Assembly: GCF_003002815.1 (NCBI RefSeq)
Contig: NZ_PVTF01000009.1
Coordinates: 186,001 to 250,000 of the forward strand
Length of the DNA stretch: 64,000 bases
Reading direction: 5' to 3'
Origin: Umezawaea tangerina
GTDB lineage: Bacteria > Actinomycetota > Actinomycetes > Mycobacteriales > Pseudonocardiaceae
The position numbers and the translations under genes are program-made. Shown here in pieces: positions 33,176 to 42,701 of the stretch. Within the stretch, counting starts at the first letter, position 1; every line of letters starts with the position of its first letter. Below the pieces are notes generated by a model that was not told the DNA's origin, ran no database searches, and saw nothing but the letters and a program-made list of their open reading frames with translations.

Positions 33176-34408
33176 ATGACCGCGAACGTCGTGAACGGGC
33201 ACGAAAGCGGTGTGCTGAACGTCTTCTACCGCTCCTTCCCCTACCCCTGGCCGCCCCGGCAGCTCGTCGCGCTGGACGACCCGGCGTTCTACACCAGGAT
33301 GATCGCGCAGGACGTCGGCGACTACGGGCACACCCGGCTGGCCCCCGATGCCTCGATCTGGGTCGCGGGCTGCGGCACCAACCAGGCGCTGATCACCGCC
33401 CTGCGCTTCCCCGGCGCGACGGTGCTCGGCACCGACGCCTCCGAGCGGTCGCTGGAGATGTGCGCGGCCAACGCCGCCCAGCTCGGCGTCACGAACCTGG
33501 AGCTGCGGCACGAGGGCATCACGCAGGCCGAGCACCGGGAGCGGTTCGACTACGTGCTGTGCACCGGCGTGATCCACCACAACCCGGACCCGCCCGCGTG
33601 CCTGCGCAGGCTGACCGCGGCGATGCGGCCCGACGCCGTGCTGGAGCTGATGGTCTACAACACCTTCCACCGCCAGGAGATCGTGCGGTTCCAGCAGGCG
33701 CTGACCGTGCTCGGCTACGACGACGTGGAGTCGTTGCAGGACAGGCTCTCGCTGGCCAGGAGGCTGTCGGAGTCGGTGCCACCGGGCGGTCAGGTGGGGC
33801 GCAGGCTGGAGCAGTACGAGTACATGGGCGACGAGGGCTGGGCCGACAGCTGGATGAGCCCGTTGGAGCACGACTACACCGTCGAGCAGTTCTGGGCGAT
33901 GGCGGAGGAGTGCGGGCTCACCGTGGAGGCGCCGACGGTCAACGCGTTCGACCAGGCGGGCGAGTCCTACCTGTGGGAGGTGCCGATCCGCGACCCCGAG
34001 GTGCGCGAGCGCTACGAGGGCCTGCCGGACCGGGAGCGCTGGCAGGTGTCGAACCTGCTGCTGATGGACAGCTCCCCCATGATGTGGTTCTACGCCGGGC
34101 ACGCGGCCCGCGGCAGGCTCACCGCCGCCGAGCACGACGAGGCGTTCCTGGACACCGTGTTCACGCCCACCTCGGCGCGGCGCAGGCGCTGGGTCCTCGA
34201 CGAGCAGGGCCGTTACAACGAGGTGCCGAACACCTCCGCGTTCCCCAACGCGCTCCCGCCCGCGCGGGTCCGGCCGATCCTGGCGGCGGTGGACGGGAAG
34301 CGCACCATGCGCGAGGTGTTCGCCGACTTCGACCCCGCCCTGGTGCGCACCGCCCGCGTCGAGCTGGCCACGAGCCTGTTCCCGTTCCTGACGAGCAGCC
34401 TGCCCTGA
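33176..34408 (+). CDS. Class I SAM-dependent methyltransferase with C-terminal extension
   Basis: A 410-residue protein. The N-terminal half is a Rossmann methyltransferase: IWVAGCGTNQALITALRFPG (motif I), VLGTDASERSLEMCAANAAQ (acidic residue binding SAM), FDYVLCTGVIHHNPDPPACL (motif IV/post). The C-terminal ~200 residues (DEGWADSWMSPLEHDYTVEQ; LLLMDSSPMMWFYAGHAARG; VDGKRTMREVFADFDP) resemble a PqqD-like or winged-helix extension seen in similar enzymes. Substrate unknown. AGGAGG at good spacing fixes ATG 33176. It lies downstream of the AfsR-like regulator on the same strand. Confidence 0.85.
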   Translation: MTANVVNGHESGVLNVFYRSFPYPWPPRQLVALDDPAFYTRMIAQDVGDYGHTRLAPDASIWVAGCGTNQALITALRFPGATVLGTDASERSLEMCAANAAQLGVTNLELRHEGITQAEHRERFDYVLCTGVIHHNPDPPACLRRLTAAMRPDAVLELMVYNTFHRQEIVRFQQALTVLGYDDVESLQDRLSLARRLSESVPPGGQVGRRLEQYEYMGDEGWADSWMSPLEHDYTVEQFWAMAEECGLTVEAPTVNAFDQAGESYLWEVPIRDPEVRERYEGLPDRERWQVSNLLLMDSSPMMWFYAGHAARGRLTAAEHDEAFLDTVFTPTSARRRRWVLDEQGRYNEVPNTSAFPNALPPARVRPILAAVDGKRTMREVFADFDPALVRTARVELATSLFPFLTSSLP

Positions 34409-34415
34409 GGACGAC

Positions 34416-34465
34416 GTCGACGGGCGGGTCCGGAACACGGCCTGGTCGGCGCCCGCCCCGTCGAC
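34416..34465. terminator. Terminator hairpin after the methyltransferase gene
   Basis: Arms GTCGACGGGCGGG (34416-34428) and CCCGCCCCGTCGAC (34452-34465) pair fully except for a one-base bulge, around a 23-base loop, 7 bp after the stop. No T-run. Confidence 0.65.
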
Positions 34466-34536
34466 ACGTCCCGGTCGGCCTGAGAGCGGCCGTCGGGCGG
34501 TCCTAGACTCGGGGTTCCACCACCGCGAGGAGCACC

Positions 34537-35640
34537 GTGCCCACCGCCGACGAACTGCTCGACGCCACCGCGGTCGCCGGGCTCGCCCGGTGCCTGGCCG
34601 GGCCGATGCCCGCGGTGCTCGCCGCCGCCTCCATGTTGGACGGTCTGGGCCTGCGGGAGCGCAGCGACCTGGTGCGCGACGCGCTGCTGGCCGACCTGCC
34701 GGAGGGCTTCGCGGAGTTCGAGGCCGCGGTGCGGAAAGCCCTGCCGGACAGCGGGTTCACCGGCTGGATGATCTGGCCGGTGACCGAGGCCGTCACCAGC
34801 CGCGCGCTGGAGGACGGCGGCGGCGAGGCGTTCGACCGGGCGTTGGCCCTGCTCGCCGAGCTGACCCCGAGGCTGACGGCCGAGTTCGGCATCCGGCGCC
34901 TGCTGGAGCACGACCTGCGCCGGGCCCTGCCGGTCGTGCTCACCTGGACCGCGCACCCGGACGAGCACGTGCGCAGGCTCGCCAGCGAGGGCACCAGGCC
35001 GCTGCTGCCGTGGGCGAAGCGGGTCCGCGCGATCTTCGACGACCCGGCCGCGGCGGTGCCGGTGCTGGACGCGCTGCACCGCGACCCGTCGGAGTACGTG
35101 CGGCGGTCGGTGGCCAACCACCTCAACGACATCAGCCGCCGCGACCCCGCGCTCGCCGCGGGTGTCGCGGCGCGCTGGCTGCGCGCCGACCCGGACGGTC
35201 CGACGCTCCGGCTGGTCCGGCACGGGCTGCGCACGCTGGTCAAGCAGGGGCACCCGGACGCGCTGGCGCTGCTGGGTTTCGGGCCCGCCGAAGGGCTCGT
35301 GGTGGACGGCGCGGAGCTGACGAGCGACACCGTGGCCGTCGGCGGCGAGCTGGGTTTCTCCTACACCGTGGAGAACACCGGCGGCGCGCCCGTGAAGCTC
35401 GCCATCGACTACGTGGTCCACCACCGCAAGGCCAACGGGTCGACCACGGCCAAGGTGTTCAAGCTGACCACGAAGACCCTGCCGCCCGGTGAGCGGCTCA
35501 CGGTCGCCCGCACGCACTCGTTCCGCCCCATCACGACCCGCGTCTACCACCCCGGCGAGCACGCGATCGAGCTCCAGGTGAACGGCGCGACGTTCGGCCG
35601 GACCCCGTTCGCCCTGGTGGCGGAACGGACATCCGGCTGA
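34537..35640 (+). CDS. DNA alkylation repair (AlkD-like) HEAT-repeat protein
   Basis: A 367-residue protein. The N-terminal ~245 residues are HEAT-like helices of the AlkC/AlkD superfamily, with the recognisable FTGWMIWPVTEAVTSRALED, LLAELTPRLTAEFGIRRLL, WTAHPDEHVRRLASEGTRP, LPWAKRVRAIFDDP and EYVRRSVANHLNDISRRDP. The C-terminal ~110 residues form a beta-rich domain (GELGFSYTVENTGGAPVKLA; VVHHRKANGSTTAKVFKL), a common fusion in this family. It should excise or bind alkylated DNA bases, without a helix-hairpin-helix. GTG 34537 follows GCGAGGAGCACC. Confidence 0.88.
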   Translation: MPTADELLDATAVAGLARCLAGPMPAVLAAASMLDGLGLRERSDLVRDALLADLPEGFAEFEAAVRKALPDSGFTGWMIWPVTEAVTSRALEDGGGEAFDRALALLAELTPRLTAEFGIRRLLEHDLRRALPVVLTWTAHPDEHVRRLASEGTRPLLPWAKRVRAIFDDPAAAVPVLDALHRDPSEYVRRSVANHLNDISRRDPALAAGVAARWLRADPDGPTLRLVRHGLRTLVKQGHPDALALLGFGPAEGLVVDGAELTSDTVAVGGELGFSYTVENTGGAPVKLAIDYVVHHRKANGSTTAKVFKLTTKTLPPGERLTVARTHSFRPITTRVYHPGEHAIELQVNGATFGRTPFALVAERTSG

Positions 35641-35701
35641 AATCCACCTCGTCGGGACCCCCGGATTTGGCGGTTCGATATGGATCTTGTATCTATCCTC
35701 C

Positions 35702-36616
35702 ATGAGAACACGCTCCGCGGTGACCAACGTCGTGTTCCTGCTGCCGCAACGGTTGTACCTCCTCGACCTGGCGGGCCCCGCCGAGGTGTACCAGGCCGCC
35801 ATCGACCAGGGCCTCCCCTACCGGTTGTCCTATGTGGCCGATGAGCCGGAGGTCGTCACCGCGGAGGGGCTGCCGATCCGGGTCGACACCGCGTGGCCCG
35901 AGCTGGAGCCGACCGACCTCGTGGTCGTGCCGGGGTCCCAGCTCACCGGGCTGGCGAAGGTGAAGGTCGGCAGGAACAGCCTCGACGTGCTGCGCCGCCA
36001 CCACCAGCGCGGCGGCCGGGTGGTCAGCGTGTGCGCGGGTGCCGAGATCCTCGGCCGGGCGGGCCTGCTCGACGGCAGGCGCTGCACGACGCACCACGAC
36101 CTGCGCCCGGAGCTCGCCCGGCGCTACCCGGCCGCGACCGTGGTCGACGACGTCCTCTTCGTGGTGGACGGCCGGATCGCCACGTCCGCGGGCATCGCGA
36201 GCGGCATCGACCTGGCGCTGCACCTGATCGCCCAGGCCCACGGGCCGGGCGCGGCGGCGCGGATCGCGCGGACCCTGGTGATCTTCACCCGGCGCAACGG
36301 CGACGAGAAGCAGACGAGCGTGCTGCTGCGCCACCGCCACCACGTGGACGACCTCGTGCACCGGTTGCAGGACCTGATCGAGGAGAGGTTCACCGAGCGG
36401 CTGCGGTTGGTGGGGATGGCGCGGGAGCTGGGGTGCAGCGAGCGGACCGTGACCCGGCACTTCCACCGGGCCACGGGGATGACGCCGCTGAGGTACCAGC
36501 AGCTGCTGAGGCTGGAGAGGGCCGAGCACCTGATCGGGCAGGGGTCGACGATGGAGGCGGCCGCCCGTGCGGTGGGGCTGACCGACGGGCGCGCGCTGCG
36601 GGCGCTGCGGGGATGA
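35702..36616 (+). CDS. GlxA-type transcriptional regulator (DJ-1 domain plus AraC HTH)
   Basis: A 304-residue regulator. The N-terminal DJ-1/PfpI-like domain includes TNVVFLLPQRLYLLDLAGPA, TDLVVVPGSQLTG and the elbow GRVVSVCAGAEILGRAGLLD. The C-terminal AraC DNA-binding domain covers LRLVGMARELGCSERTVTRH, MTPLRYQQLLRLERAEHLIG and MEAAARAVGLTDGRALRAL. The last helix is shortened compared with full AraC tails. ATG 35702 lacks a clear ribosome site; an in-frame TTG five codons earlier is less likely. Effector and target unknown; it may be autoregulated. Confidence 0.9.
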   Translation: MRTRSAVTNVVFLLPQRLYLLDLAGPAEVYQAAIDQGLPYRLSYVADEPEVVTAEGLPIRVDTAWPELEPTDLVVVPGSQLTGLAKVKVGRNSLDVLRRHHQRGGRVVSVCAGAEILGRAGLLDGRRCTTHHDLRPELARRYPAATVVDDVLFVVDGRIATSAGIASGIDLALHLIAQAHGPGAAARIARTLVIFTRRNGDEKQTSVLLRHRHHVDDLVHRLQDLIEERFTERLRLVGMARELGCSERTVTRHFHRATGMTPLRYQQLLRLERAEHLIGQGSTMEAAARAVGLTDGRALRALRG

Positions 36617-36707
36617 GGGCGCGGGAACCCCGGTGATCATCGGATGCCCGTAGTCACGACAGCCGGAGTTCGGCCGCGGTCCACCCGCGGCCGGTACAAC
36701 GGGAGGA

Positions 36708-38051
36708 ATGAGTCGATGGTTCGGTGCCGTCCCCCTGTCCGTGATCGCCCTCGCCGTGGCCGTGGTTCCCGCCGACGCGGCGCCGCTGCTCTCCCGTGAC
36801 CCGGTCGCGGTCGTCTACGCGCGCGACCACGCGCTGCACACCGCGAACGGCGGTGCCACGGACGACGACCTCCAGGCGCGGACCACCAAGCTGGCGGCCA
36901 GCGCGTGGGGGTTCTTCCGGGGCACGTCGCCGCTGTTCTACCGCGACCTCGGCGAGCTCGCGCCCTCCGCCTACGCCACGGCGGCGGGCGACGTGTGGAT
37001 CACCGGTGACGCGCACCTGGAGAACACCGGGGCCGACAAGGGCGCCGACGGGACCGCCCAGTTCCAGCTCACCGACACCGACGACGCCTGGCGCGGGTCG
37101 TGGACGTGGGAACTGCGCCGGGAGGCGGTCTCGGTGGTGCTGGCCGAACGCGCGAACGGGCGAAGCGCGGCGAAGATCACCACTGACCTGAACACCCTGG
37201 TCGCCGAGTACGCGCAGTGGATCGGCAAGTTCCACGGCACCGACGACGAGCTGACCTACCGGCTGACCGCCTCGACCTCGTCGGACCTGACCGAGGAGCT
37301 GATCGACAAGGCCGCGGGCGACAAGCGGTCCGACCTGCTGGCGAAGTGGACGTCCGGTGGCGCGTTCAAGTCCGACCCGCAGCTCCAGGCCGTGTCGGCG
37401 GCGACCCGTGCCGACGTGGTCGCCGCGGTGGCGGCGTACCGGACGACGGCGTCCGCGCCGCTGACGGCGCAGGCCGCGACGGTGAAGGACGTCCGGCGCA
37501 GGCTCGGCGCGGGGACCGGCAGCCTCGGCCGCTACCGCTGGTACGCACTGGTGGAGGGTCCGACGACGAGCAACGCCGACGACGTGCTCCTGGAGCTGAA
37601 GCAGGAGGTCGACCCGGCGCCGAAGCCGCTGGCACCCACCGCGACCTCGTTGACCGGCGGTCAACGACCGGCGCTGGCGATGCGGTGGCTGGTGAACCAG
37701 TCCGACCCGCTGGCGGGTTGGGCGAGCGTGGGCGCGACGCCGGTGCTGGTGCGGGAGAAGTCGCCGTTCGCCGAGGACCTCTCGATCGACGACCTCGACT
37801 CGTCCGCGGTGTGGGACGACTCGGTGCGCGACGTGGCCCGGCTGCTGGCGGCGGCGCACTCGCGGGCGGACCAGGACATCGCGGGGACCGGGCTCGGCTA
37901 CTCGGCGGACGCGGCGATCGACGGCGCGATCACGTCGGTGTCCGGGCTGCAGGCCGAGACGCGGGCGTTCGCGACGGGCTACGCGGACCAGGTCACCAGC
38001 GACTGGCAGGCGTACGTGGCGGCGAAGAACGCCGGGCGGCCGCTCTTCTGA
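36708..38051 (+). CDS. Secreted DUF2252 domain-containing protein
   Basis: A 447-residue DUF2252 protein with an N-terminal signal peptide (PLSVIALAVAVVPADAAP, cleavage near residue 25). DUF2252 hallmarks are present: SAWGFFRGTSPLFYRDLGEL, VWITGDAHLENTGADKGADG and TDTDDAWRGSWTWELRREAV, then MRWLVNQSDPLAG and LLAAAHSRADQD. The GDAHLENxG and DxDD motifs are those of the kinase-like fold the family resembles. Family members are usually cytosolic, so an exported form is unusual. GGGAGGA lies directly upstream of ATG 36708. Confidence 0.88.
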   Translation: MSRWFGAVPLSVIALAVAVVPADAAPLLSRDPVAVVYARDHALHTANGGATDDDLQARTTKLAASAWGFFRGTSPLFYRDLGELAPSAYATAAGDVWITGDAHLENTGADKGADGTAQFQLTDTDDAWRGSWTWELRREAVSVVLAERANGRSAAKITTDLNTLVAEYAQWIGKFHGTDDELTYRLTASTSSDLTEELIDKAAGDKRSDLLAKWTSGGAFKSDPQLQAVSAATRADVVAAVAAYRTTASAPLTAQAATVKDVRRRLGAGTGSLGRYRWYALVEGPTTSNADDVLLELKQEVDPAPKPLAPTATSLTGGQRPALAMRWLVNQSDPLAGWASVGATPVLVREKSPFAEDLSIDDLDSSAVWDDSVRDVARLLAAAHSRADQDIAGTGLGYSADAAIDGAITSVSGLQAETRAFATGYADQVTSDWQAYVAAKNAGRPLF

Positions 38052-38122
38052 CCGGCGACGATGACTTTTCGGCGTGAGCGGTGTCCTACCTGCAGAGATC
38101 CCGACAACGGAGGCAGGGCGAC

Positions 38123-38911
38123 ATGGGCACGCTGAAGGTCGACGGCGCGACGCTGCACTACGAGGTCACCGGTTCCGGGCCGGTGCTGCTGCTCATCCCC
38201 GGCGGTCCGGCGGACGCGCACGCGTTCGCCGGGTTCGCCGAGGTGGTGGCCCGCGACCACGCGGTCGTCACCTACGACCCACGCGGGCTGTCGCGCAGCG
38301 CGGTGGACGCGCCGGGCCAGGTGTCGGTGCGGACGTTCGCCGACGACGCGGCGCGGCTGCTCGACGAGGTCGGCGGCGGGCCCGCCTACGTGCTGGGCAG
38401 CAGCGGCGGCGGGGTGGTCGGCCTTGAGCTGCTGGCGGCCCACCCGGACAAGGTGAGAGCCCTGGTCGCGCACGAGCCGCCCGCGGCCGGTGTGCTCGCC
38501 GACGTGGACGCGGGGTTCACCAGGATCCACGGCACCTACCTCGCCGACGGCGTCGGGCCCGCGATGGGGGTGTTCCTGAACGTGACCGGGCTGGCGGGGA
38601 CGTCCGCGCGGATGCCGGAGCCGCCGCCGGAGGCCATGGCCGGGATGATGCGGAACCTCGAGTTCTTCCTCGGCTCGATGATGGGGCCCATGCAGGACTT
38701 CCGGGTCGACGAGCGGGTCGCCGCCCTGCCGGTCGTCATCGCCGTCGGTGAGGAGTCCGAGGGGCAGCTGGCGCACCGGACCGCCGTGGCACTGGCCGAG
38801 TCGCTGTCCCTGAAGCCGGTCGCCTTCCCCGGCGACCACGGCGGGTACACCACGCACCCGGAGGAGTTCGCCCGACGGCTGCGCGAGGCGTTCGCCTCGG
38901 TGGAGCGCTAG
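38123..38911 (+). CDS. Alpha/beta hydrolase
   Basis: A 262-residue cytosolic alpha/beta hydrolase. It has VLLLIPGGPADAHAFAGFAE (oxyanion loop), VVTYDPRGLSRSA, the nucleophile elbow YVLGSSGGGVVGLELLAAHP (Ser in GSSGG), and a C-terminal His in FPGDHGGYTTHPEEFARRL. The arrangement is that of actinobacterial epoxide-hydrolase/peroxidase-like members. ATG 38123 follows GGAGGCAGGGCGAC. The TAG stop shares CTAG 38908-38911 with the convergent response regulator. Confidence 0.9.
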   Translation: MGTLKVDGATLHYEVTGSGPVLLLIPGGPADAHAFAGFAEVVARDHAVVTYDPRGLSRSAVDAPGQVSVRTFADDAARLLDEVGGGPAYVLGSSGGGVVGLELLAAHPDKVRALVAHEPPAAGVLADVDAGFTRIHGTYLADGVGPAMGVFLNVTGLAGTSARMPEPPPEAMAGMMRNLEFFLGSMMGPMQDFRVDERVAALPVVIAVGEESEGQLAHRTAVALAESLSLKPVAFPGDHGGYTTHPEEFARRLREAFASVER

Positions 38912-39561
38912 GGCGTCCCCGCGCGGACCAAGCCGCACTCGTAGGCGTGCACGACGGCCTGGACGCGGTCGCGGAGGCCGAGCTTGGCCAGGACGCGGCT
39001 GACGTGGGTCTTGACGGTGCCCTCGGACAGGAAGAGGTGGGTGGCGATCTCGTTGTTGGACAGGCCGCGGGCGATGAGGCCGAACACCTCGCGCTCGCGT
39101 TCGGTCAGCACGTCGAGCGCCTCGGACGGCGGCGGGGCGCCGGTGCCGATGTGGCGTTCGAGGAGGCGGCGGGTGACGCTCGGGGCGACGCAGGCGTCGC
39201 CGCGGGCGACCACGCGGACGGCGGACAGCAGGTCGGCGGCGAGGGTGTCCTTGAGCAGGAAGCCGCTCGCGCCCGCCTGGATGGCGGCGTAGACGTACTC
39301 GTCGAGGTCGAACGTCGTGAGCATCAGCACCCGTGCGCCGGTGTCGCCCGCGCAGATGCGGCGGGTCGCCTCGACGCCGTCGACCTCGGGCATCCGCACG
39401 TCCATCAGCACGACGTCCGGGCGCAGGTCGCGCGTCATCGCGGTGGCCTCGGCGCCGTCGCCCGCCTCGCCGACGACGCGCATGTCCCCGGAGTTCTCCA
39501 GGATCATCCGGAACCCGGTGCGCACCAGGGTCTGGTCGTCGGCGATCAGCACCCGGATCAC
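38908..39561 (-). CDS. NarL/LuxR-family response regulator
   Basis: A 217-residue two-component response regulator. The receiver has IRVLIADDQTLVRTGFRMIL, phospho-acceptor Asp in DVVLMDVRMPEVDGVEATRR (near residue 54), and LLKDTLAADLLSAVRVVARG. The LuxR HTH is LTEREREVFGLIARGLSNNE, IATHLFLSEGTVKTHVSRVL, AKLGLRDRVQAV. It overlaps the kinase gene by 4 bp, so the pair forms one operon. Confidence 0.95.
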   Translation of the reverse strand: MIRVLIADDQTLVRTGFRMILENSGDMRVVGEAGDGAEATAMTRDLRPDVVLMDVRMPEVDGVEATRRICAGDTGARVLMLTTFDLDEYVYAAIQAGASGFLLKDTLAADLLSAVRVVARGDACVAPSVTRRLLERHIGTGAPPPSEALDVLTEREREVFGLIARGLSNNEIATHLFLSEGTVKTHVSRVLAKLGLRDRVQAVVHAYECGLVRAGTP

Positions 39562-40835
39562 CTGGCGCTCCCCCGGATCGGCAGGGCGGCGTCGACCACG
39601 AACCCGCCGTCGGGGCCGGGTTCGGCGACGAGGCTGCCGCCGAGGAGCCTGGCCCGCTCGCGCATGCCGCGCAGCCCGTTGCCGCCCCCGGTGCGGGTGG
39701 CCGGGCCGCGGCCGTCGTCGCTGACCCTGATGGAGACCCCCTCGCGCACGTAGGACAGCACCACCTCGGCCTTCGCCCCCTTGCCCGCGTGCTTCATGGT
39801 GTTGGTCAACGCCTCCTGCACGATCCGGTAGGCCGACAGGTCCACAGTGGACGGGAGCGGCACGGTGGTGCCCTCGACCCGCAGCCCCACCGGGGTGCCC
39901 GCCTTGCGCACCTGGCCCACGAGCGCGGTCAGCTGGGCCAGCCCCGGCTGCGGGTGCCAGGTGTCCTCGACCGCGCCGACGGCCGCGAGCACCCGGCGCA
40001 TGTCGGCCAGCGACTCGCGGCCCGTGCGGACGATGGCGTCCAGCGCGGACCGGGTGTCGGCGGGCCTGCTGTCCAGCGCGGCGGCACCGCCCTGGGCCTG
40101 GATCACCATGACGGACAGCCCGTGCGCCACCACGTCGTGCAGCTCGCGGCTGATCCGGCCGCGTTCGGCGGCCACCGCGAACGCCGCTTGGAGGTCCCGG
40201 TCGCGCTCCAGCTCACTGGCCCGCGCGCGGAGCTCGTCGAGGTGCGCCCGCCTGCTGCGCGTGCCGAACCCGATGGCCCAGGCGGCGAGCAGCGCCGAGG
40301 CGCACACGAGCAGCTCGTCCCACGAGGTGTCCCAGGCGCTGTCGTCGGGCGGCACGGGCGGGGGAGGGCGCATGGGCTCGCCGCGGCCGGGGACTGGGGC
40401 GACCACCCGTGTGGTCTCCGGCGGGGCGACGACCCGGCGCGGGGCGAACGCGTTGTGGGCGCTCCACCCGGCGGCCAGCAGCACCAGACCGCCGAGGACG
40501 GCGACCGAGACGACCCTGCGGTAGCGGACCGCGACCGTGTAGAGCAGGACCAGCAGGCTCAGGTCGACGACCGCGAGGGGCATCCCCGCGAGCAGGTGGG
40601 TGGCGACGGACGCGGCGGCGACGAAGGTCATCGGCACCGGCCAGCGGCGGCGCAACCCGACCGCGACCGCGGCCAGGACCGTGGCGCCCCACCAGACGAC
40701 CGCCTGCTTCTCCAAGGGGAAGCCGCCGTCGCCGGGCCCGAGGTCCACCGCGGTACCCGCCAGCAGGAACGCCACGGCCAACACCCCGTCGAGCACCGCG
40801 GGCAGACGTGGCCAGTCGCGGAGCCGCTTCGTCAT
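39558..40835 (-). CDS. NarL-type sensor histidine kinase (HisKA_3)
   Basis: A 425-residue membrane sensor kinase. Several membrane segments occupy residues ~10-180 (PAVLDGVLAVAFLLAGTAVD; VLAAVAVGLRRRWPVPMTFV; ELLVCASALLAAWAIGFG), with a proline-rich extracytoplasmic loop (PVPGRGEPMRPPPPVPPDD). The dimerisation/phosphoacceptor region is AERGRISRELHDVVAHGLSV (His near residue 237), and the ATPase domain has EALTNTMKHAGKGAKAEVVL, RVSDDGRGP and GNGLRGMRERARLLGGSL. The signal is unknown. It is paired with the downstream response regulator. Confidence 0.93.
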   Translation of the reverse strand: MTKRLRDWPRLPAVLDGVLAVAFLLAGTAVDLGPGDGGFPLEKQAVVWWGATVLAAVAVGLRRRWPVPMTFVAAASVATHLLAGMPLAVVDLSLLVLLYTVAVRYRRVVSVAVLGGLVLLAAGWSAHNAFAPRRVVAPPETTRVVAPVPGRGEPMRPPPPVPPDDSAWDTSWDELLVCASALLAAWAIGFGTRSRRAHLDELRARASELERDRDLQAAFAVAAERGRISRELHDVVAHGLSVMVIQAQGGAAALDSRPADTRSALDAIVRTGRESLADMRRVLAAVGAVEDTWHPQPGLAQLTALVGQVRKAGTPVGLRVEGTTVPLPSTVDLSAYRIVQEALTNTMKHAGKGAKAEVVLSYVREGVSIRVSDDGRGPATRTGGGNGLRGMRERARLLGGSLVAEPGPDGGFVVDAALPIRGSAR

Positions 40836-40980
40836 GACCCGCGAGCCTAGGACCCGGCGGTGTGCGCCCGCGTCAGTCGCAAGACGGATATCGGCGACCC
40901 GGTGTACCCCTCGCGACAGAGGTGGTCATGGGCGCGCAGACGGACGCGCGGCGCACGCGGGCGGCGCCAGCCTTGTCGGC

Positions 40981-42597
40981 ATGAGACGACAAGTGCTGAT
41001 GCGCAAGGGTTCCGCGGTGGCCGTCGCCGCCGTGGCGCTGACCTCGCTGGGCGTCGGTCCGGCCGAGGCGACCGGACGCGGCCCGACACCGCAGGTCGCC
41101 TGGAAGACCTGCCCCGCCTACTCCGACGAGGTGCTGCTGGCCATCGGCGTGCCCGACGACCGGCTGCCCGCGGTCCGGGCCCAGCTCGACCGGATGGAGT
41201 GCGGCACGGTCAGCGTCCCGCTCGACCACCGCGAGCCCGGCGGCAGGCGGATCGACGTGGCGATCACCAGGCTCAAGGCACTCGACCAGGCGCACCGGTT
41301 GGGCAGCCTCGCGGTCAACCCCGGCGGTCCGGGCGGCAGCGGATACCTGATGGGCGTCCAGATCGGCACCCTCACCAACGACGAGGCAGCGCGGCTGGGC
41401 GACCGGTACGACCTGATCGGCTTCGACCCGCGCGGGGTCGGCTACAGCACCCACGTGGACTGCGCACCGCCCCACCGCGAGGGCGAGCCGCCGACGGGCC
41501 CGATCACCAAGGAGGCGGCCAAGGCCGACTACGACCTCGAGGTCGCGTTCAACAAGTCCTGCGGCGACAGCGATCCGGAGTTCCTCCGGCAGCTCACCAC
41601 CGAGAACGTGGCCCGCGACCTCGACCTGGTGCGCGCCGCGCTGCACGAGCGGAAGCTGAGCTTCCTTGGCGTGTCCTGGGGGACGTGGCTGGGCGCGGTC
41701 TACCGCAGCGAGTTCCCGGCCTCCGCGGGCCGGGTGTTCCTGGACAGCGTCGCGCCGCCGCACTTCCGGATCGACGAGTTCGAGGACGGCCGCGCCATGG
41801 CCGCCGAGCGCGACTCCACCCGGCTGGTGGCGTGGCTCGCCCGGTTCGACGACACCTACGGCCTCGGCGCGACCCCGGAGCGGGTGCGGGCCACGATCCT
41901 GGCCATGGTCCGGGACTTCGACGCCAACCCCAGGCACTACACCGACCTGCCGAGGGCGGTCGACGGCGAGATCATCGCCGTGAGCGCCGCGCAGCCCTCC
42001 AGGGCGTGGCCGCTGGTGGGCCAGGTGCTCAAGGCGCTGCGGGAGTCGACCGGCCCGACCGCGCCGCCGGTCTTCAAGGACGTCGTCGAGGGGCCGCCGC
42101 AGACCCCGCCCCCGCCTGGTGCGCCGGAGCCGGTGAACCGGACGATGAACCAGGCCGCCTTCTGCAACGAGGACCCGAGCAGGCTCGACTTCGAGCACGC
42201 CTGGGCCGACTTCCGGCAGCGCCTCGCGGCGAACCCGGTGACCGGCAGGTCCCTGCGGTTCTCGGCCGGGTGCGCGGGGTGGCCGCTGCCCGTCCAGGAG
42301 TACCGGCTCCGCCGCGGCACCGGGTCGCTGGTGCTCGTCGGACACCGCCACGAGAGCGTCTCGGTGTTCGAGTGGACCGCCGAGATGAAGGCGGCCGTGG
42401 GCGGCAGGACCTACACCGTCGAGGACGACGTCCACGGGTCCGTCCTGCGGGTGCCCGAGTGCTCGGCCGACCTGGTCGAGTACTTCACCACGGGCCGGAT
42501 CGACGGCGGCTGCCAGGGCGTCCCGCTGCCCGACGGCCCGGACGCCCCCGGACCGACGGGCCTCACCGCGGCGGGACTCGACCTGACGACCGGCTGA
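40981..42597 (+). CDS. Secreted alpha/beta hydrolase (tripeptidyl aminopeptidase-like)
   Basis: A 538-residue exported serine hydrolase of the S33 type common in actinomycetes. A signal peptide covers residues ~1-31 (KGSAVAVAAVALTSLGVGPA). It has the family segments MECGTVSVPLDHREPGGRRI, LAVNPGGPGGSGYLMGVQI (oxyanion hole), YDLIGFDPRGVGYSTHVDC, nucleophile SFLGVSWGTWLGAVYRSEF, and a C-terminal cap-associated tail (CAGWPLPVQEYRL). Likely releases N-terminal peptides. The normal His region lies near VEDDVHGSVLRVPEC. It is divergent from the histidine kinase. Confidence 0.85.
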   Translation: MRRQVLMRKGSAVAVAAVALTSLGVGPAEATGRGPTPQVAWKTCPAYSDEVLLAIGVPDDRLPAVRAQLDRMECGTVSVPLDHREPGGRRIDVAITRLKALDQAHRLGSLAVNPGGPGGSGYLMGVQIGTLTNDEAARLGDRYDLIGFDPRGVGYSTHVDCAPPHREGEPPTGPITKEAAKADYDLEVAFNKSCGDSDPEFLRQLTTENVARDLDLVRAALHERKLSFLGVSWGTWLGAVYRSEFPASAGRVFLDSVAPPHFRIDEFEDGRAMAAERDSTRLVAWLARFDDTYGLGATPERVRATILAMVRDFDANPRHYTDLPRAVDGEIIAVSAAQPSRAWPLVGQVLKALRESTGPTAPPVFKDVVEGPPQTPPPPGAPEPVNRTMNQAAFCNEDPSRLDFEHAWADFRQRLAANPVTGRSLRFSAGCAGWPLPVQEYRLRRGTGSLVLVGHRHESVSVFEWTAEMKAAVGGRTYTVEDDVHGSVLRVPECSADLVEYFTTGRIDGGCQGVPLPDGPDAPGPTGLTAAGLDLTTG

Positions 42598-42701
42598 ACG
42601 GGTGCGGTGACCGCGGGTCCGGGCGCGCGCGCCACGCCGACGGTCGTGCGGACAGGCGGCCTGCTGGGGGTCGTCCGGACCCGACCGGTGTCACCGCGAG
42701 G

